9,012 bases of DNA from Negativicutes bacterium UBA1444 (GTDB lineage: Bacteria > Bacillota > Negativicutes > UBA1444). The stretch lies in the NCBI GenBank assembly GCA_002329525.1, contig DCTI01000231.1:41036-50047 (forward strand). Direction: 5' to 3'. The notes under the pieces were generated by a model, which searched no databases, was not told where the DNA came from, and saw only the letters and a list, made by a program, of their open reading frames with translations. How positions within the stretch are numbered: the first letter of the stretch is position 1; each line of letters begins with the position of its first letter. Below are positions 6,136-9,012 of the stretch, one piece after another. The position numbers and the translations under genes were made by a program.

Positions 6136-7152
6136 ATGATAAAACGGGGGATAGCAGTCGTTCTGGTTCTATTTCTGGTCGGCTTGGTTGCAGGTTGCGG
6201 CGGAGATAAAAAAGCGGCGGCACCGGCGGCTAAAGGGGAATACAAGGCCCAGTTGAAACTGGCAACATTGACGACGGCGAGTCACACGTATAATCTTGGC
6301 GCCAATAAATTTGCCGAGCTGGTCAAGGAAAGATCCAAAGGCCGGATTGAGGTCAAGGTCTATCCGGACGGACAGTTGGGAAAAGGCGAGCGGGAACTGC
6401 TGGAAGGGTTGCAGCAGGGTACGATTGACATCTATGTCGGTTCGACGGGCCCCATCGGCAACTTTAGCCCGTCCATGCTGGTCGTGGACATCCCGTTTCT
6501 GTTCCGGGACTTTAATCATGTGGACAAGGTCCTGGACGGACCGATCGGTCAGCAACTGCTGGCTGATCTGGACAAATCCGGCTTGAAAGGGCTGGCTTTT
6601 TGGGAAAATGGGTTTCGCAACCTGACGAATTCCAAAGTGGCGGTGAAAACGCCGGCGGATGCGAAAGGCATGAAAATCCGGACGATGGAGAATAAGACCC
6701 ACATGCTGGCGTTCAAAACGGCCGGGCTGAATCCGACGCCGATGGCCTGGAGTGAAGTGTTTGGCGCGTTGCAGCAAAAGGTGATCGATGGACAGGAAAA
6801 CCCGATCGCGGTCATCTATTCCTCAAAAATCTATGAGGTGCAAAAATTTCTGTCGCTGACCCAGCATGTCTATTCGCCGGCTGTTCTGATCGTCAGTCTT
6901 AAAAAGTGGCAAGCCATGCCGAAAGAAGATCAGGAAATGTTGTTGAAGACGGCGCAGGAAATGGCGAAATATCAACGAAAACTTGGCCGTGACGCGGAAG
7001 AAAAGCAAATCGGCGAACTGGCGGCAAAAGGCATGACCGTCACGAAAGACGTCGACAAAAAGGCCTGGCAGGACGCCATGCAGCCGGCCTTTGCGGAGTT
7101 TGCCAAACAGTTCGGCAAGGATAAGATCGACGCGATCATGAACACAAAATAA
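6136..7152 (+). CDS. TRAP transporter solute-binding lipoprotein, DctP family
   Basis: This 338-residue protein starts with a lipoprotein signal: MIKR, a hydrophobic core (7-18), and lipobox LVAGC with the lipidated Cys at 21. A Lys/Ala/Pro-rich linker (24-36) leads into the mature domain. DctP features are VYPDGQLGKGERELLEGLQQG (75-95), the substrate-binding region IPFLFRDFNHVDKV (119-132), FRNLTNSK (160-167), GMKIRTMEN (178-186) with R182 at the position of the arginine that binds the ligand carboxylate, and VIDGQENP (216-223) with N222. The ligand is therefore probably an organic acid, identity unknown. The ATG at 6136 is preferred because AGGAGGGGG (6123-6131) lies just before it, inside the reading frame of an earlier ATG at 6118. 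No DctQ or DctM membrane subunit adjoins, which is unusual. It lies 77 bases after panE and ends at its own terminator. Confidence 0.93.
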   Translation: MIKRGIAVVLVLFLVGLVAGCGGDKKAAAPAAKGEYKAQLKLATLTTASHTYNLGANKFAELVKERSKGRIEVKVYPDGQLGKGERELLEGLQQGTIDIYVGSTGPIGNFSPSMLVVDIPFLFRDFNHVDKVLDGPIGQQLLADLDKSGLKGLAFWENGFRNLTNSKVAVKTPADAKGMKIRTMENKTHMLAFKTAGLNPTPMAWSEVFGALQQKVIDGQENPIAVIYSSKIYEVQKFLSLTQHVYSPAVLIVSLKKWQAMPKEDQEMLLKTAQEMAKYQRKLGRDAEEKQIGELAAKGMTVTKDVDKKAWQDAMQPAFAEFAKQFGKDKIDAIMNTK

Positions 7153-7247
7153 TCAGGATAAAAAATGAATAATGGAAAAAATTTTTGCAGGAATTCGCTG
7201 CGGTAAGGAAGAAGTAAAATAACAAGGAAAATGGAATAAGGCAATTG

Positions 7248-7302
7248 AGCCTTTTATGACGATGGGTAATTCTTGTCGTTGTAAAAGGCTGTTTCTTTTT
7301 TT
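7248..7302 (+). terminator. Rho-independent terminator after the TRAP binding protein
   Basis: AGCCTTTTATGACGA (7248-7262) pairs with TCGTTGTAAAAGGCT (7276-7290): 15 pairs including two adjacent G-U pairs, with a 13-base loop. The T-rich run GTTTCTTTTTTT follows (7291-7302). It lies 95 bases after the dctP-type stop, has strong T-tract polarity in the plus direction, and separates the pan-TRAP unit from eutH. Confidence 0.85.
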
Positions 7303-7452
7303 GAGCGACAATCTGGGATTAATATCGCAGCGACCAGCAGGATGGTGGCGGAAAAATATCGGAAAATGGGGGAATGGCCGGACAGCATTAGTTGGGGAAT
7401 GGAGTCCACTTCAGGCGGCGACAGGCTAAATCGGCGGCGGAAATAATAATAT
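7303..7452 (+). other. Unassigned leader region upstream of eutH
   Basis: This is the rest of the 313-base gap between the TRAP binding protein and eutH. I see no open frame, no convincing -35/-10 pair and no cobalamin riboswitch signature such as a B12 box. It is purine-rich with repeated GGAAAAT/GGGGAAT-like words, and holds a small hairpin with ACCA/TGGT arms and a six-base loop at 7333-7346. The first part of the gap (7153-7247) is AT-rich, without a recognised feature. Confidence 0.4.
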
Positions 7453-7465
7453 GGAGGTGTTACAT

Positions 7466-8554
7466 GTGGGTATTAACGAAATCATTCTGTATATCATGAT
7501 GTTTTTCATGGTGCTGGGGGCTCTGGACAAAATTTTCGGCAACAAGTACGGCTTGGGCGAAAAATTTGACGAAGGGTTTATGGCGATGGGGTCGCTGTCC
7601 ATCGCCATGATCGGCGTTGTTTCGATTGCGCCGGTTCTGGCCAAAGTTCTCGGTGTAGTGGTCGTTCCCATTTATACTTTCCTGGGCGCCGATCCGGCCA
7701 TGTTTGCCACAACCCTGCTTGCGTGCGATATGGGCGGGTATCCGCTGGCCAAGGCCATGGCCTTGACGCCGGAAGCCGGATCCTTTGCGGGAGTGATTCT
7801 TGGCGCAATGATGGGACCGACGATTGTGTTCACCATCCCGGTGGCGCTCGGCATCATTGAAAAGGCGGATCACAAATATCTGGCGCAAGGCATCATGATC
7901 GGGATGATCACGATTCCGCTGGGGTGCTTTGCGGGCGGACTTGTCGCCGGCTACAACATGAGCATGATCCTGCACAATACCGTACCCATCGCCTTGGTCG
8001 CCGTTTTGATTGCCGCTGGACTGTGGCTGATTCCGGGAAAAATGATCAGTGGATTTGCCGTATTCGGCAAAGGGCTAACCATCTTCATTACGATTTGTAC
8101 CGCCTGTATCGTATTGGAAACATTGACCGGCCTGGTGCTGATTCCCGGCATGGCGCCGATCAGCGATGGCTTCCAGATCGTCGGCTCGATCGCGATTGTG
8201 TTGATCGGGGCGTTTCCCATGGTTCAGGTCATTACCAAGGTGTTCGCCAAGCCTTTAATGAAACTGGGAGGCTTGCTGGGCATGAATGAGGCGGCTGCGG
8301 CCGGCATGATCGCCACATTGGCGAACAATATTCCGATGTTGAATATCCTGAAGGATATGAACCCCAAGGGCAAAGTGATCAACATTGCCTTTACCGTCAG
8401 CGCGGCCTTCGTGTTCGGCGATCATCTGGGGTTCACCGCCGGCGTCGAAAAAGAAATGATTTTCCCGATGATCGTCGGCAAACTGGTTGCCGGTGTCACG
8501 GCGGTGCTACTGGCCTTGATGTTTGTCCGGAAGCTTTCGGAGGAGGACAAATAG
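7466..8554 (+). CDS. eutH: Ethanolamine permease family protein EutH
   Basis: This 362-residue polytopic membrane protein has roughly ten hydrophobic segments. It closely follows known EutH: GINEIILYIMMFF at the N-terminus, EGFMAMGSL (36-44), LLACDMGG (84-91), GAMMGPTIVFTIPVALGII (113-131), IPLGCFAGG (150-158), AAAGMIATLANNIPM (277-291) and FGDHLGF (317-323). The family imports ethanolamine. It is shorter than the E. coli protein (about 408) because loops near residues 25-35, 163-170 and 228-236 are compact. I choose the GTG at 7466 because the frame then begins (M)GINEII as in E. coli and GGAGGT (7453-7458) lies eight bases upstream. The earlier ATG at 7451 overlaps that ribosome site. No other eut gene is in the window. 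cobT follows 84 bases later, suggesting a link with cobamide metabolism. Confidence 0.95.
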   Translation: MGINEIILYIMMFFMVLGALDKIFGNKYGLGEKFDEGFMAMGSLSIAMIGVVSIAPVLAKVLGVVVVPIYTFLGADPAMFATTLLACDMGGYPLAKAMALTPEAGSFAGVILGAMMGPTIVFTIPVALGIIEKADHKYLAQGIMIGMITIPLGCFAGGLVAGYNMSMILHNTVPIALVAVLIAAGLWLIPGKMISGFAVFGKGLTIFITICTACIVLETLTGLVLIPGMAPISDGFQIVGSIAIVLIGAFPMVQVITKVFAKPLMKLGGLLGMNEAAAAGMIATLANNIPMLNILKDMNPKGKVINIAFTVSAAFVFGDHLGFTAGVEKEMIFPMIVGKLVAGVTAVLLALMFVRKLSEEDK

Positions 8555-8575
8555 GCGAGTAGTGTCTGCAACCGT

Positions 8576-8615
8576 GCCGCAACCAGCGGCTGAAGATCGG
8601 GCAGCGGCGCGCTGC
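8576..8615 (+). repeat. Two tandem small hairpins between eutH and cobT
   Basis: GCCGC-AACCA-GCGGC (8576-8590) and GCAGCG-GCG-CGCTGC (8601-8615) are two perfect short inverted repeats separated by ten bases, ending eight bases before the cobT ribosome site. No T-tract follows, so neither is a terminator. They could stabilise or process the eutH-cobT message or affect cobT translation. GC-rich DNA makes short stems common, so function is uncertain. Confidence 0.35.
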
Positions 8616-8638
8616 AGGGAACAGGGGAGGAAGCAACC

Positions 8639-9012
8639 ATGAAAGAAATCGACGCAGTCATTCAAAGCATCCAACCGCTTGACGAAACGATCATGAATCA
8701 GACTAAAATGCACTTGGATCGCCTGACCAAGCCTCTGGGCAGTCTGGCTGTTCTGGAGCGGATGGCCTGCCAACTGGCCGGCGTCGAGCGGGAGGCCATG
8801 CCGGGGATTCCGGAAAAGGCGGTCGTTTTGATGGCGGCGGACCATGGCGTGGCGGAAGAAGGAATCAGCGCTTTTCCTGCCGAAGTAACCGAACAGATGG
8901 TATACAATTTTGTGCGCGGCGGTGCCGGAATCAATGTGTTGGCCCGCCATGCCGGCGCCCGGCTGGTTCTGGTGGATGTCGGCGTCAAATCGGACCTGCC
9001 GGCGGAACTGCT
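8639..9012 (+). CDS. cobT: Nicotinate-nucleotide--dimethylbenzimidazole phosphoribosyltransferase (CobT family), 3' end off window
   Basis: 124 codons are visible of a protein usually about 350 residues long. CobT transfers phosphoribose from nicotinate mononucleotide to 5,6-dimethylbenzimidazole, making alpha-ribazole phosphate, the lower ligand for cobamides. Family marks are LTKPLGSLAVLE (29-40), MAADHGVAEEGISAFP (65-80), VTEQMVYNF (83-91), GGAGINVLARHAGA (94-107) and VDVGV (112-116). The catalytic Glu near the C-terminus lies beyond the edge. The ATG at 8639 is set by GGGGAGG (8624-8630). The gene follows eutH on the same strand with no terminator between them, so they are probably co-transcribed. 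In some anaerobes CobT relatives (ArsA/ArsB) activate phenols instead; the visible part cannot exclude this. Confidence 0.94.
   Translation, partial: MKEIDAVIQSIQPLDETIMNQTKMHLDRLTKPLGSLAVLERMACQLAGVEREAMPGIPEKAVVLMAADHGVAEEGISAFPAEVTEQMVYNFVRGGAGINVLARHAGARLVLVDVGVKSDLPAEL

Noticed and set aside
7333..7346. Hexaloop hairpin as a possible ANTAR (EutV-type) antiterminator target
   Set aside because: The loop is GCAGGA, lacking the A at loop position 1. No second matching hairpin or downstream terminator overlaps it; the nearby terminator lies upstream.
7303..7450. Cobalamin riboswitch upstream of eutH/cobT
   Set aside because: Considered because of cobT, but no B12-box-like sequence or typical core is present.

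Overview
The window reads as chromosomal DNA of an anaerobic, fairly GC-rich member of the Firmicutes/Bacillota lineage, perhaps a Negativicute or a related clostridial group. Pointers are a hybrid cluster protein (Hcp), ferredoxin-type proteins, a TRAP transporter lipoprotein, a cobamide-synthesis gene and strong AGGAGG-type ribosome sites before nearly every gene. The taxonomic guess is inference from gene content only.

Left part (1-3909, all minus strand). Reading leftward, a lone SAM-dependent methyltransferase (3909-3184) is followed by a compact nitrosative-stress module. It comprises an Rrf2-family regulator with three conserved-type cysteines (2970-2545), a 4Fe-4S protein of the type found beside hcp genes (2545-1775, overlapping the regulator by one base), a one-domain cupin (1701-1366), and Hcp (1264 to the left edge, 3' end missing). 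A TTGACA box and a near-perfect dyad lie just upstream of the regulator. The simplest model is a self-regulated operon in which the Rrf2 protein senses NO, hydroxylamine or Fe-S status, the ferredoxin-type protein supplies electrons, and Hcp reduces NO or hydroxylamine.

Middle (3910-4272). This AT-rich divergent intergenic region holds a perfect 17-base palindrome at the methyltransferase start region, a terminator-like hairpin on the minus strand with no obvious gene to terminate, a short possible transposase remnant, and a weak promoter candidate facing panB.

Right part (4273-9012, all plus strand). panB (ketopantoate hydroxymethyltransferase) and a panE-type ketopantoate reductase lie 16 bases apart and together make pantoate for CoA synthesis. 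Next comes a DctP-type TRAP solute-binding lipoprotein without its membrane subunits, closed by a clear rho-independent terminator. After an unassigned leader come eutH (ethanolamine permease family, with a GTG start) and the 5' part of cobT (cobamide lower-ligand activation). EutH and CobT together suggest a link between ethanolamine and cobamide metabolism. No CRISPR array, tRNA, rRNA, intact insertion sequence or clearly novel multi-gene system is visible. The most interesting points are the Rrf2-ferredoxin-cupin-Hcp module with its operator, the eutH-cobT pairing, and the orphan TRAP binding protein.
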